A stretch of 64,000 bases of DNA from Atrichornis clamosus (GCA_013400975.1 WBMZ01003472.1:1-64000), one strand, 5' to 3'; positions 13,301 to 25,776 are shown, counted from the stretch's first letter. The notes: a model not told the origin generated them from the letters alone. Made by a program: numbers and translations.

Positions 13301-16300
13301 CAGTTTTGAATGTTTGAACTTCTGATTTCTAGCGTTTCCAGCTTTGTACGCAAAACTACGGAAAAGATTGGCACTCTTCATATTAGTCCTGATTCCAGAG
13401 GGAGGCACGAAGCCAAGGATGACGAGCAGCTGCCAGAGCTAACTGCTAATGTGGTAGCATCTCCCCAGGAAGAGAAAGAGTGAGTGCAAAATCACATTTT
13501 CTTAGCAATTGTATTTGCTGGATGTCCTTAGGATACCAACCTAAAGAAAAACTGTTTCAAGCAGAACGAGGAATTTGGCATTAGGTTTTTCCAGCTGCCT
13601 TCATTACTGTGGTGGGTTTCACTGATTCTCCCTGACTCCTTTTCTAGAGCTGATGAGGCAATGAACACAGAGCTAAGTTGTTTCATATTCCAATGCTAAT
13701 TTACCAATTTGGACTAACTTTCATATAGTGGTATGATACGTTTTTTTGTTTAGTACCTGCAGAAATCTACTGTAGCTGGAGTAGAAGCAATTATAGAAGA
13801 CTACAAAAATAGTATTATCTGTTGCTCTTCATGCCTAATTTATCCATAGTTTCTGTTGAGCTGTTCCTTCTAATAAATGAAAGCTTTGTAATTAATAAAG
13901 GAATTAATGTTTTTGAGGAAATTTGAGGAAATCCTCACTTTAATAATTTAAGTTAATACTTCAGATAAGACTGAAATGAATGTGTTTTTCTAGGTTGGAA
14001 CCACAGAGCTGCCAGCTTCCTGAGGAGAACCGTCTGAGAGATCTTAAGGCTGCAACAGCAGAAGCTATGTAAGCAGAGAAATTGCTGTATAGATGTATGG
14101 GGCTTTGGCAGGAAAAAATATTGGGTTTTAAAAATTTTTTCATTGGTCACATACATGTAAGTGTGATGCTTTAAACGTCTATTAACGTAACCTGAAAGGA
14201 TCTCATTTGGTGAATGATTCGATTCCTTTTCGTTAAAACCAAGCAAAACCCACTAAAAGCTTACTTAGGTACTCTAGCATTATTCTTTTGTCCTAACTAC
14301 AGGAGGCATAGTTTAAAAAAATCAAAACCACCTAACAAACAAAAATCTGTTCTGAAAGAAATCTTAGGGAGCTCAAAATGTACTGAGATCAAATGTAGAC
14401 AGTGTGAAGTAGCCTAAATTCTGTTTGATGCATTCAAAAGCACAAAAAACTATCAGCTGACTCTTAAGTCAAATGTAGGAATATAAAACTTTGGGTTACA
14501 CAAAGCATATCTGATACTTCACTTGTGGCATCTTATAACTGTTACACTTAGCAAACTTCTTTTTTATGCTGCAGAGCCAAGCTCCAGGATCCCCTGGTTT
14601 TGTTAGAACCTCAGTGTATGAGAAGGGTTTTACAGGAATGGCTTGTCTATCTAGAAGAAAAATTCAGCAGCAAGGAGCTTCCTGCTTTGTCTGTTAAGAA
14701 AAACAAGACTGTGTGTGCTGAAGAACAGAGGGCAGTCCTGGAGGAAAACCTGCAACTGGATCCAACTGTCGGAGGCCCAGCAGACAAGGAGCAGAGTGGT
14801 GGTTTGGAGGACTGCATTGAAAAGGAAAATACTGATGAAACCTGTATAAGCAAAGCCATGTGTGAAAATAGTATTGATTTGACAGGACCTTCAGGCTGCA
14901 GCTTTCGAGTGTCTGCTCCGTGTGTCATAGGAGTGGATGTTCAGAAGGATCTCGTGGAGTTGGCAACTCTGTGTTTTGAGCTGCGTGTCTTTTCATGTGG
15001 AAGTGGTGATGCTGAGGAGAGCTCTGGTGGAAGTCTGCCACCAGCAGCTTCAGGGACCTCGGCTTGTAGGTTTATGCAAAGCTACTTCTTCCTTTTGGAT
15101 TTAAAAAGAGTAAAGCAGTGTATTATAACCACGTGGGCAACCAGCCCTAATGTATGGGAAGTGTACATTGCAGGATTGAAAGGTAAGTAATGAACGTTGT
15201 ATTACTTCTTAAACTGACTGTTTGGGAGAAGAGAAAGAAAAAACCTTGAAGACACTGATATTTGTTTCTGCAGGTTTTCCTTCTGCTAGCATAGTGTGGA
15301 GCAGGGGGATGATTGGTGTGTGGGAGTGTTCTGGTTTTGGGTTGTTAATGATTGTTTTTCCCCCAAAGACTTCACTTAGGAAGAATTTTAGCTCAGTTGG
15401 TGAGAGCAGGGTGCTGATAATAACAAGGTTGTGGGTTCAGGCCCTGTGTGGGCCATTCACTTCAGAGTTGGACTCCGTGATCCTTGTGGGTCTCTTCCAA
15501 CTCAGACTATTCTGTGATTTCTTAAAAAAAAAAATTTGCTGGCTCCTTGAAGAGACTCTTCTCCCTTCCCCGTACTTTACAACTTTGCACCTGTTAGTTT
15601 GCCTGGACCTTGTTGATTGAACACTGTAGTGATCACAGCCTAGATCTATTTACAAACAAACATATATGCTTCAAACAGCGAAAGCATCATAATTAGATCA
15701 TGTCAATAAGGCAAAAGGGAGGGGAGGGTCTTCATTTGAAAGATTCAACTTGTGGAGGAATGTGGTGAATATGAAACAAACCTGGATGGAGTAGATGGTT
15801 CCATGCAGATGAGTGACTTGTGATCACTTCAGGCTTCCTTGTTCCACAGAAATACTTTCTGATCTTTCTGATGCCTCTTTAGTCTTATTGAACCAAAGCT
15901 TCATGACCATATTGGAAAACAGAACTTATCTGTTCTCTGCGTTCAGCTTCTGCCTTATGTATTTCTTTTAAGAGTTAATTAAAGTCTTAGATTTGGCTCC
16001 AAGAGAGTAGTTAAACAACAGAATCTTGCTTTGAGGGTTGGTATCTGGTATTTGAGTTGCTGGGAATCTGTTCACTGTTTGCATCTGAGAGCCCTGGAAG
16101 TGAAAGTAATGTATGCATTCGCAGTTTGTCCTTAGTTGGACTGCATTTGAGCCTGTAGATTAATACTTATATTTCATCAGAATCAAGGTTGGTGTTGAAG
16201 TCTATGTTCTATTAAGTCAGTGTTCAAACTGCATTTTTTATTAATAGAAGGAAATTGTAATATATGAGAACTGATGCAGATCTGCATTGTATTCAGCAAG

Positions 16301-19300
16301 CCATATGTCCTGCTGTGGGCTGTCTTCTTTCATATGAGAGGAAAATTACGTCCTCAGAAGTCTAAAGAAGAGGAAGATACATCAGGAGTATTATCCCCTG
16401 TCTTAACTGTATCAAGAATTACCAAATTATTTTATAACTGTAATTTGTTGCAAGCGCAGATTAGTGATGTTGATTTGTATGAGACGAACAAGTAGGATCT
16501 GCTCACTTGTTACTCCTGTCAGCTGGAGAGTTCCATGAAAGCAGTTATAGTTGTTGGTCAGTATAAGGACAGAAGAGGGGTGTGTGTTAAGAAAAAACCT
16601 TGCCCGTATTTGTAACTCGTGGGCTGATTTATTTCAGAACTAACTTGTCACAGTCCAGTGGCTTTAGCAATGCAAAGGGAAGACATGTTGAAAATACTGA
16701 AGCTGCTGCATGACCTGGAGCCATGGGGTGACAGCCCACTGTTACTGGCACATGCTCAAAGGTTTGTACCCAAATCCTCTTTCTCTTCAGTGTTGTTAAC
16801 TTGCTGGCAGGAATTGCTTCACTTACCATCTCAGGAAGATTTCTGGGAATCTCTTAGAGAGATCACCTTCTACTACCTTAAACTTGCAAGAGATATTGAA
16901 AAAGTGATCATTTTGCTGTTTGGTACTGAAAATAGTTTTTGTTCTCTCTCTCCAGGCTTTATGAAAAATTTGGGGAAACAGCTCTTCGGCCCTTGATCAA
17001 GTTCCACCCCTCTATTTTGCCTTCTGATATTAAACAGCTTTGCAGAAATGATCCAGCTCACTTTTTAGCGTATTTAGACAGTCTGGTGAAATCAAAACCA
17101 GAGGATAAAAGGTAAGAGGCGTATAGAATCTTTTTCGTCTGTCTACTCTCTACATCTACATGTACTGTGTGGAGCTTTTTTTGGTTTTTGTTTTTGGGGA
17201 CATTTTTTAGTATTTCTGTATGTGTTTACTTGGTGTTCTTTAGCATTACATTACAAGCAATTCTGCCAGTTTTATTTGGTCTTAGACTGGAGTTTTTGTT
17301 AGAATAAATTCTAGTTTGAAAAGGGTTTTCCTAAATAATACTTTTAATGGAATTGACTTTTTTTGTTCTTGTGTTTGCAGTTCAGTGTACCAAGGTTAGA
17401 TGGCATTAAAAAAAAACAACCAACCAAACCAAAACCAAAACAACAAACCCAAAAATCCCCCAAACCAAATCTGGGGGAAGACAACCTGCTCACTTGATGA
17501 TTTTCTGTGGTTCCCTCAGTTTTGAGAAACAGAAATAATTTTAGGCTTTTCCATATTTAATTTGACATCCCTTTTTTTGTTTGTGTTTGGTTTTTTGTTT
17601 TTGTTTGTTTGTTTTATTATTTGTCCACACACAATTTCTGTTTCTCCGCATCCGGTATATTTGAAGTTGGTAGGATTTTTTTAATGTGTGCTTTGTTTTC
17701 TAGGCCATTTCTCCTTAGGTCTCTTCTGCAGCCCGAATCTGTACGATTGGATTGGTTGTGCTTGGCAGTTTCTCATGATGCTCCACAAAGAGCAAATACT
17801 GTGGATGAAGAAGGAAATCCCAGGTACAGTAGGCCCTGAGTGCAGATTTTATGGGTCTGCAGGCTTTTGGGTTAGATTTTGTGTGACAGTTTGGATCACT
17901 GACTCCTTGGAGCATTTTACAGAGTTCAGCAGAAACAACCAAAGAATTGAATAACTTTTTTCTGTAATGCCTTCCAGAGTGACTGCTCTACTGACACTGC
18001 ACACGTTTCATTCATTTTTCCTTCTCTCTTTTCATAAATCTGCCATAATGTTCTGAAGAAAATCAATAATGTTTTAAAACTGAATTTTTCATCTTCTAGG
18101 CCACGATCACATTTATTTACTTGGGGCTACAGCCAGCTCATTCTGCTTTTGATTAAACTCCCAGCTGATTTTGTTATGAAAGAGAAGATGGCTGACATCT
18201 GTAAATCACATGGGTAAGGAGAAAACTTGGTAATTCTTGATAGTTGGTCAGTTGATATTCTGACTCCAAGAAGATATAAATGAAAATGACCCATCTGCTT
18301 CTTATTTGGACAGGGTTTATTTGAAAACCTTTCCTTTTTTGAGGATGAATATTGAATGTCCAATTTAATGTACCAAATAACCCTTCTGGTTGAGGGGTAT
18401 TCTGCATGTCCCCACTCTATTTCTGACATTCAATAAATTTAGTTGCTTCTGTCTTTACTGATACTTAAATGGTATGTAATTGTTCTTGACTTTAGTTTGA
18501 ACTAAATATTTGATTCGTGGACATCTTTATTCTCTTATTCAAGATTTTGGCCTGGATATCTTTTTCTCTGTCTGGAGCTGGATAGAAGAATAGAAGCCTT
18601 TACTAATATTGTTCATTTGGATGATTTGAGCCTGTTGAATGGAGAAGATGGTTAGTGATTCTTAAGCTACGTAAACATACTTCTGTGATGTAGGAACTTC
18701 CCTTATATAGTGATTTGCCCAAAGTTGAATTGAACTTATATTTTCTGAAGTGTGTTGGTAGCCCTAACTGTGTAATATGGCATATTTGAAACACATAAAT
18801 AGGTGTTACACTCTTGTATCTTCACAGTGTGTTTTGTGAAATCAGTTTTCCTAGAAAATGCTTGAAATTCAAGAATGTAGAGTTTTTTATCAGTTGGGAG
18901 TAAAAGCTAAAGTTGGTGTTGTAGATTGAGGAATAGGAAGCCTTCCTGCACAGCACAAAACTCCCCCACTACACGTGCACACACCCAAAGGTAGGGTGAG
19001 CAAAGCATTGCACCACAAGGCAGAACGTAGAAGAAAATTCCCTCCAGCCCTAAAATGGACAAAGCTTTGTCTCTTGACTTAATCCAAAGCCTTAAATACT
19101 GAACTACTGTGAAGCTTTGTGTGTTCACCACTAAATCTTTACACTGAGTCAAGGAAGTACACTCAGTACACTTGCGTGCTCTATTTGCTTGTTGATAAGA
19201 CTTATTTCCTGAAATCTTCAGAGTGAAACAGAATAGCTAGCTTTCCTTTTAAGTACAGATAGAGCTTAAATAGAAGGCTTAAAATAATCCTTGTTTTACA

Positions 19301-20125
19301 GAAAATGTAACAAACTAATTTTACATCTAGGTGCCATTCCAGAGACCATAGAAGAATGGAAGTTTCTTCTGCGTCTCGCACAGAATCACAGCACAGCTTT
19401 CCACCACCACGGCCCACAGAATGGGAATGCTGTCAGCAATGGAGACCCGAGCTACCCAGACTGCATCACTGTGGAAAATGTAGCTCTGTTGCTGGCCAAG
19501 ACCATCGGTCCAAATCGTGCCTTGCCTCTCTTGCAGGAGTGTGGCTTGACACTGGAATTGTCTGAGAGATTTACTGGTGTCTGTGAGATCCTGAGAATTG
19601 CTGAGAAAAGGCAGAGGTAAGAGTTGTGCCAACAAAAGATTCACACTATTCATTTTGGATCTCCTCAGTGCTCTAAACTTTCTTTTCAGTAACAAGAAGA
19701 TAAAGTGCTTCACACTTTCACCTTGGATTTTAGACTCAGTTGAAAGCTTTCCTATTATTTAAGAACTATGTGTTTTGCAATATAGGTATTTTAAAATGGC
19801 AAATGACAAAACAGGAAATCATACATTAAAGATATATGTGAAGGAGATTCTCTGAAGGAGATCTGTCCTGCTGAGTCCTACACAGTCTCTGATCTCACCT
19901 GTCCTTCCAGAGAAGGTGTGCATCGTGATGTCAGGATGTTACCTCTGAAATGCAATCACATTTTTTACAAACTTTTCTTTAGAAAGCAAACCAAAACTCT
20001 GTTGTTCTTTCTGTTAGCTTTTTACTGTTTGACCTTTTTTTTTTCCGCTTTGCTTTAATTTCAGAGCGCTGATTCAGTCCATGTTGGAAAGGTGTGACCG
20101 GTTTTTGTGGTCTCAGCAAGCATAG
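1365..20125 (+). CDS. HPS5: HPS5, BLOC-2 complex subunit (complete, 22 coding exons)
   Basis: HPS5 is a subunit of BLOC-2 (with HPS3 and HPS6), a cytosolic complex that directs cargo to melanosomes, platelet dense granules and other lysosome-related organelles. Coding exons: 1365-1472, 1904-2014, 2852-2916, 3537-3729, 5055-5188, 5786-6001, 6316-6387, 6623-6711, 7650-7828, 8055-8213, 9301-9460, 11480-11603, 13333-13479, 13994-14068, 14575-15182, 16638-16761, 16956-17111, 17704-17823, 18100-18213, 18544-18650, 19331-19616, 20065-20125. Phases join without a break into 1135 codons plus stop; human HPS5 is 1129 aa. The product starts [19 protein letters not shown] and ends RFLWSQQA. Residues about 35-340 form the WD40-type beta-propeller (for example [16 protein letters not shown], then WTERGIYIF); a Ser-rich segment with [10 protein letters not shown] follows near 430-442; the C-terminal half is helical. 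The 608-base exon encoding about 612-813 is the most divergent part. Intron 5 uses a GC donor. Identity is certain; splice sites are hand-derived. Confidence 0.97.
5187..5192 (+). other. HPS5: Non-canonical GC donor of HPS5 intron 5
   Basis: The exon encoding the LDGRLLIS segment must end at 5188 (GAG AG) to join the next exon at 5786 (A GAG AAG) and give the conserved [12 protein letters not shown]. The intron then begins GCAAGT, so the site is AG|GCAAGT, the classic GC-AG donor with otherwise perfect U1 pairing. No GT donor nearby keeps the frame. Confidence 0.85.
5298..5545 (-). mobile_element. CR1 LINE fragment (old, diverged)
   Basis: On the + strand this stretch reads as the antisense of a CR1 reverse-transcriptase segment: GTGTCAAAAGTCTCACTGAA, then a TCATGCTGACT block, then ATCACCTTCCCATCACC, in the CR1 order. 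It has many substitutions and no open frame, so it is an ancient fragment. It lies about 100 bases into HPS5 intron 5, after the GC donor. Recognised from memory of CR1 consensus; ends are approximate. Confidence 0.75.
15376..15523 (+). mobile_element. tRNA-Ile-headed SINE with CR1 tail (TguSINE1-like)
   Basis: The head resembles tRNA-Ile: A box TAGCTCAGTTGG at 15389-15400, an anticodon-arm-like GTGCTGATAATAAC, and a B box (GGTTCAGGCC) at 15434-15443. From about 15465 it becomes the 3' end of a CR1 element, with GTTGGACTCCGTGATCCTTG and a terminal TATTCTGTGATT. A tRNA-Ile promoter fused to a CR1 tail is the structure of the zebra-finch SINE TguSINE1, which moves using CR1 machinery. It sits in HPS5 intron 15 in gene orientation, followed by an A-rich run. 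It is not a functional tRNA gene: the acceptor stem is degraded and the B box is altered. Confidence 0.8.
17408..17466. repeat. A/C-rich simple repeat in HPS5 intron 17
   Basis: A run of AAACCAAACC-type units ending in a C cluster. It is roughly the reverse complement of the G/T-rich tract at 17571-17626, so the two could pair in the transcript. No gene content. Confidence 0.7.
17571..17626. repeat. G/T-rich simple repeat in HPS5 intron 17
   Basis: TTTGTTTGTGTTTGG-type units, complementary in composition to the A/C-rich tract about 100 bases upstream. It lies about 80 bases before the branch-point and acceptor region of the exon at 17704. Confidence 0.65.
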
Positions 20126-20175
20126 AAAACAACTTGGAAAACTCTGGGAACATTTTTTTTCTGTAATGACTGTAT

Positions 20176-20181
20176 ATTAAA
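20176..20181 (+). terminator. HPS5: Likely HPS5 poly(A) signal (ATTAAA)
   Basis: ATTAAA lies 51 bases after the HPS5 stop codon and would give a very short 3'UTR. The flank contains further A/T-rich stretches and, beyond the CR1 insertion, AATAAA at 22880 and 23015, so longer 3'UTR forms are possible. Assigned on motif and position only. Confidence 0.4.
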
Positions 20182-20860
20182 GTGCCTCTTAAACCTGACA
20201 GGCCCTTAAACCAAACCCCTGTCTAAAAGTGCAGTTGTACTGAGCCAGTCTCCCATCTGGCGGATATCTGACCTGGAACTGTTGACAGTTCTTCCTTATT
20301 CCTTTGGAGATGAGTTTTGAACTGTAGAACATAAATCAAAACAAGCCAGTATTTATCTTGAAATGAAGCTCACAGATTTCCAAGATGAAAATTCCTGAAT
20401 TTATTTTCTGAGTGTAACTTAAGTGTTCAGGGATATGAGCCCCTAAGTATTAAAGTATGGTATATAACATTTTTTTGTTTCTTTGTTTGCAAACAAAATG
20501 AGAAACCATTCCTGGGAAGTATCTAAGCCCATACTTATTTAACTTTCCTGTAAATGACATTTACCTTTACTGTTGCTGTAGAAGTGTTTGTTATGGTACC
20601 CTTTTGGTTTTTTCCCCCCCTTTTAAATTATATGGACAGGTCTTACCTATTTGAAATACAGTAACTGAGCCAAGTTTTAAACTGGGAGGGAAGTATTTTT
20701 CAGCAGTGGATTTATGGTTAAAAATGCTGATTAACAAACAAACTTGTTAAATGAACTCACTGTTAAGCTACAAGCACAATATTTCTAAATTGCCCATACC
20801 TGTTTGTGCAACATGCAAGTCCACCGCAGTTGTGATAGTCCAACAAACCTTAGGACAGTG

Positions 20861-21925
20861 GAATTAGAATCAGAGCAATTTAGGTTGCGAAAAGCCCTGA
20901 AGATGCAACCCTCCAACCATTAGCCTAACACTGCCAAGTCCACCATTCCACCATGTCCCTAAGTGCCACATCTGCATGGCTTTTAAATGCCTCCAGGGAT
21001 GGTGACTCCACCTCTTCCCTTTGGGTGAAGAAATGTTTTTTAATATCCAATCTAAATGTCTCCTGGAGCAACTTGAGGCCATTTCCTCTTGTCCTGTCAC
21101 TTTTTACTTGGGAAAAAGAAACCCACCCTCCTTTCAGAGCAACAAGGTCCTCTCAGCCTCCTTTTCTCCAGGCTAAACAGCTCCAGCTACCTCAGTTCTT
21201 CACAGGACTTTGCTCCAGACCCTTCCCCAGCTCCCATTGCCCTTCTCTGGTCTTGCTCCAGCACCTCAATGTCCTTCTTGTCCTGAGGGGCCCAGAACTG
21301 GACACAGCACTCGAGGTGTGGCCTCACCAGTGCCCAGTACAGGTGGACAGTCACTGCCCTGGACCTGCTGACCACACAATTCGTGATGCAGACCAGGATG
21401 CCATTGGCCTTCTTGGCCACCTGGGCACCTTGGCTCATGTTCAGATGCTGTTGACCAGCACCCCCAGGTCCTTTTCCACTGGGCAGCTTCCCAGCCACTC
21501 TGCCCCCAGCCTGTAGCTCTGTCTGGGGTTGTTGTGGCCCAGGGCAGGACCTGGCACCGGGCCTTGTCGAACCTCACAGACTTGGCCTTGGCCCATCGAT
21601 CCAGCCTGTCCAGATTCCTCTGCAGATCCCACCCAACCTGGTGTGTCCACAAGCTGACTGAGGAAGCACTTGATCCCCTCCTCCAGATCACTGATAAAGA
21701 TTTTAAACAGGACTGGCCCCAGCGCTGAGGCCTGGGGAACACCACCTGGGGCTGGCCACCAGCTGGATTTAACTCCCATTTCCCACCACTCTCTGGGCCC
21801 GACCATCCAGCCAGTTTTTTGCTCAGTGAACAGTGCACCTGTCCAAGCCATAAGCAGTCAATTTCTCCAGGAGAACACTGTGGGAGATGGTGTCAAAACG
21901 TTTTACTGAAGCCCAGGTCAACTTT
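20861..21925 (-). mobile_element. CR1 LINE, 3' part of ORF2 plus 3'UTR, degraded
   Basis: The + strand begins with the complement of the CR1 tail (AATTTAGGTTGCGAAAAGCC, then CTCCAACCATTAGCC). It continues through 3'UTR blocks such as CCTCCAGGGATGGTGACTCC and GCTCCAGCACCTCAATGTCC. It then enters the end of the reverse-transcriptase frame, where the - strand encodes GPVLFKIFISDLEEGI. The region that should carry the catalytic aspartates is altered and the frame is interrupted, so the copy is 5'-truncated and inactive. Truncation at the 5' end is normal for CR1 insertions. Confidence 0.93.
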
Positions 21926-22879
21926 GGTAATTCTGCAATTAATTCTGACATTTTGGAAAGTGAAACTGTGTGTCTAATTTTAATAATTATTTCTTTTTTT
22001 TTTTTAAGCTGAAGATTTAGATAAGTATTTTTAGATGAATGCTGTCAAGAAAAGTCTTTTTAGATATCTGGTTGAATATGAAAATTCATAAAATCACTTG
22101 GATTTTACATCTCATTTACAGACCCATGTACTAGCACTTCTGCATTTAATACATTCTTGAACAGGTTTCTTTTTAGGCTTCTAGTTCTGACCCTCTTCAC
22201 TGTCTGACTCACATCTTAAGCAAAAGGCCATGGTGTCTGGTCAATATTCTATTTTGACAAATGTCATTTAAGTAAAATATTAATGCATTAATTGGAACTA
22301 AATTTAATTAAAATTGATAATTTTATTACAAAATTGAGTGTGGAGGGTTGGTTACTTCACTAAGGGAAGTGAAGTTCCAGGGAGACAATTAGTGGCAGGT
22401 TTTCATCCATTAATAGTGTTGCTTGTGGAAAAGCCAAAACAGAACTATTTCTAAAAAAAGAAAACTTTATATCTGCTGAGGTTTAGATTCTGACATTGGA
22501 AATAGAAGGATCTGTGGCATCAGAAACACCCCATGCTGTCACAGTAAGACTTGGAATGGGAGCCAGGCACCTACCAGATGGTGTTGGTGCCTGTTCTCTT
22601 CCCTGCCACATGAGCCTGCTGCTACCTCAGGAGCTGCCACATTCACCTGACTCGGGTTCATAGAGTGTGTGGTGCAATACAGCTGTAGCTGAGTGTTCCT
22701 GTTGCCTTCCTCAGAGGAATTCCTGGATTTCCGAGAATGTGCCTGGCTTACCTCCATATGGTTCTACTTTATTTGCTCTGTGTATTTTGTGTACACATCA
22801 GTCTCTTACTTCTGTGGGGGTTTTGTATGCTTGGTTAACTTTGAGTGGGGATTGGGCCTTTTTTGGGGGTTTTTTTTAC

Positions 22880-23020
22880 AATAAAACATAACTCCAGTCA
22901 AAGCTTTTTAAAAAAAAATGTGTGAAAAGGGTCACACAGGTAACATAATGGGAATTGTTCAGATTTTGTGTCTAAAGTGAGCTTGTGTTTATGATTTCAA
23001 CTAACTTGGCTGTCAATAAA
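22880..23020 (+). terminator. Two AATAAA signals downstream of the CR1 copy
   Basis: AATAAA occurs at 22880-22885, just after a T/G-rich run, and again at 23015-23020. They could serve a long HPS5 3'UTR that includes the CR1 copy, or be chance matches in A/T-rich DNA. Confidence 0.25.
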
Positions 23021-25691
23021 GAGTGAGGGTTTACTCTCTGAAGAAAGTTTGGAAAATCAGTATTTCCTGTTCTGCATGAGTTTGTTTTCATCTCCTACAG
23101 GTGAGGTGAGTGGACTGTGAAATGAAGGGGTCTCCTGTTCAGGAATTACAGTTGCACAGAGCAAGCAAGGCTCCTGTCAGCCAGCTGAGCACACACCACT
23201 GACAGCTCGAGCCAGCCTGTGCTGGGGAGATGAGCTGCAGCTCAGCTTTGGCGTTTGTGGGTGACTGGTGGTGGGAGACATCCTTGAAAAGCAAAGATGA
23301 ATAAAGAGGGCTTTGCTTCGGAGCTGCTTTAAAAAGAAGCTGTGGTGGTAGTGGTAGTTTCTTCTTTTCAAAGAAAAAAGCATCATACATTATTTCACAT
23401 TTATTTCACTATTAGAACCATCATTAAAACTTATGGGGAAATCAGTTCTATTTCAGATAAGTAAATATCTGCATTTTCAACCTGCTCTTTGAAAGGCGAC
23501 AAGTTTGCAGTCGTTCTACACATCTATAAGCCTGTGGTCAGTGCTGGTAAATACCCCATACAGCAGCATGGCAAAACGAAAGTGAATTATTGCACATGTA
23601 AACTTAAATAAGGTACTGTTCTTTCCCAGATTAAGAAATAACTGCATCTGTTATGCCTGAGCTGGGAATTCACCTCCTCCCCTTTCTCAATCTTAGATTG
23701 CAAAATTGTGGAATATTTGTGAAATGTAGCTTGCATTTATAGATATTTAGAATTAAAGGGCGACTTGTATGGGGTTGCTTTTTATCTTAATTGCACCAGA
23801 ACGTACAAACCCAGAAAGTTTCTCCAGGTCTCCAGGCACCCTTCAATGTGTTGTGTTTCCCAGTGTGCACATGCAGCCAGGGTTTCATTTCTAGGCCAGG
23901 AAGAAATACTCAGTTTAAACTCTCTGTGCTCAGAGGCAGTTTTGCCTGGTTGTGTTGCAAAAGCAACAGTTTTGGCTGCAGCTCATTTCTGTGAGCCAAG
24001 GATTGTGACCTGGACTGCAGGCCAAGAGGATCGGGCTGTTCCCTGCTGGAGCACAAAGCTGGAGCTTTATTTCAGTTCCGTAGGGAGCTCCAGCTCCAGC
24101 AATTGCCACTGCTGCTGTCCTTGCTGGAGACGAGTCAAGCGGATGCACTCAGATGTTCTAAAGAATCCCTCCAGCACCTGCCTTCTTGTAGTTATCCTCA
24201 TGTTTTGCTCTTTGCAGAAAATGTTGGTTTGGAGAGAATGTGAAATACAGCATAAGACTCAAAATACCCTCTATGGTCCAAAGTGTCTGAGCTCTTGTAG
24301 GGAAGAAGTTCCTTAGACCGGTTCTGAAGGCAAAGCTCTGTTCTAGGTCCCTGGGCAAAATGGCACATGCCTGTACCCCAACTTACAGGAGTAATTTTCC
24401 AGGGTTTTTTCAAACCAAAAAGGTGACAGACAGGGCCACTTGGAGACAGCAGAGAAGGCACTTTTGCTGCTGGGTGCTGTAAGGATGTAGGTCGTCACTA
24501 GGATGTGAACAGAGTTGCAGCAGAACACAGCACTCCGGGCCCTGCCTTAGCTGAGCTGTTACACCCTGAAGGATCAGGTTCATGAGAGGCAGAGGACAAA
24601 AATCTATGTCTGCTCCCTGTCCATTGGGTTAGGGTTTGGATTCTTGTTGCAAATGGCTCCATTCAGAGATACAGCATACTAGAGAGCATCTGTCCTGCTG
24701 CTTCAGCATCTGTCTGGAAAATGTCTCATCTTCCCTTAAGCTAAATTTTTTGACTGAAGTCCAGTGATGCACAAGGAAGTTACTGCTGGCACTTTATTAG
24801 CTTTATTGCACCTCTTTCAACTCATGCCTCTGCCTTGCAACTACAGCTGCAAATTGTTTTCAGTGATAGAGTTGTGAGCAGAGCAACTACCCCTAACTCT
24901 TCTGAGGAGAAAGTAAAGTGCTCTTAGACTTGTTAAAACATGCATGAGGCCACACAACTGAGAGACTTTCTGCACACAACCCTGGAGCTTTCTGCAGAGG
25001 AAAAGGTGACGTCAAGTTGTTAACCAAGGGAAGCAAGCAGGCTCTTAGCACGGAGAGCAAAGTGGGAACTCAAACTGTGAACCATGCCAGTAAGGCCAGA
25101 CAGTTGATTTAAAATCTAGCAGAGTTGTGGCTGTATGGATCTGAATTTCCCCTTAGGTAAAATGTTTACTGCTGTGTCCAAAACTCTCGCACCTGAGCCC
25201 CACAGAGCCACTGCTGCAGTGGGATGACTGGAAGTCCCTGAAGAAGAGTCTGTGAGAGCAAGGTGGGACAAACCGTTCAGACCCTTGTTATGGTCTGTGC
25301 TATCCCAGAGCACCAGCAGCAATAGGTTATGCAGTTTGCTTGGCGATGGAGTTGAGAGCAACACTTCACATTTTCCATTCCATCAACTCTGGGATTCATC
25401 TGGTCATCGCAGCGTGCATGGGAATTTCACTTAGCAGTTCCTGCAGTCCTTCTGGTAACACAGCTCACTGTTCCTTGTGCACAGACCTGACGTTGTGCTT
25501 CAAGCTGCAGAGAGCCAGGCACCTTCCCCTCCCAGTGCTGTCCAGCTCAAGATCCGAACAAAAGTGTCATCCTTAAGTCAACTTCAAGCACAGGGAGCTC
25601 TTCAGCCTTCAAGGCAGTTTCTCAGTCTGCTTGTTATGAGGAGCAATTAGTCCCAAGGACAGCTGAGGAAGCACCACATAGTTTCAAAAGA

Positions 25692-25701
25692 ATTGTGTAA
25701 C
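25692..25701 (+). promoter_or_regulatory. Candidate C/EBP site of the SAA promoter
   Basis: ATTGTGTAAC differs by one base from the C/EBP consensus RTTGCGYAAY. It lies about 170 bases before the predicted transcription start. Mammalian acute-phase SAA promoters carry C/EBP sites upstream of an NF-kB site and respond to IL-6 and IL-1; binding here is inference. Confidence 0.4.
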
Positions 25702-25776
25702 AGGAGCCATGAACTTTCAGTAAGGACAAGGACAGGTTTCCAGTAATAATTTCTGTGTTGGAAGTGGAGTGCTGGT

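Larger units (their letters stand above)
20182..25690. other. HPS5-SAA intergenic/3' flank, no gene recognised
   Basis: Apart from the CR1 copy and the AATAAA signals at 22880 and 23015, this stretch holds no exon-like series with splice sites and no recognisable protein. The longest open frames (for example 23765-24316 and those within 20953-21910) have no family resemblance, or are antisense CR1. Mammals carry several SAA paralogues in the equivalent interval; none was seen here. Confidence 0.6.

Noticed and set aside
15381..15455. tRNA-Ile gene
   Set aside because: A-box and B-box remnants are present, but the acceptor stem does not pair, the B box is altered, and the sequence runs straight into a CR1 tail. 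It is the head of a SINE.
20953..21910. Open frames of 60-190 codons on both strands
   Set aside because: They fall inside the CR1 copy; the - strand ones are degraded reverse-transcriptase remnants and the + strand ones are antisense to it.
23765..24316. 183-codon + strand open frame
   Set aside because: Composition looks random, no domain or signal is recognisable, and no splice or promoter context supports it.
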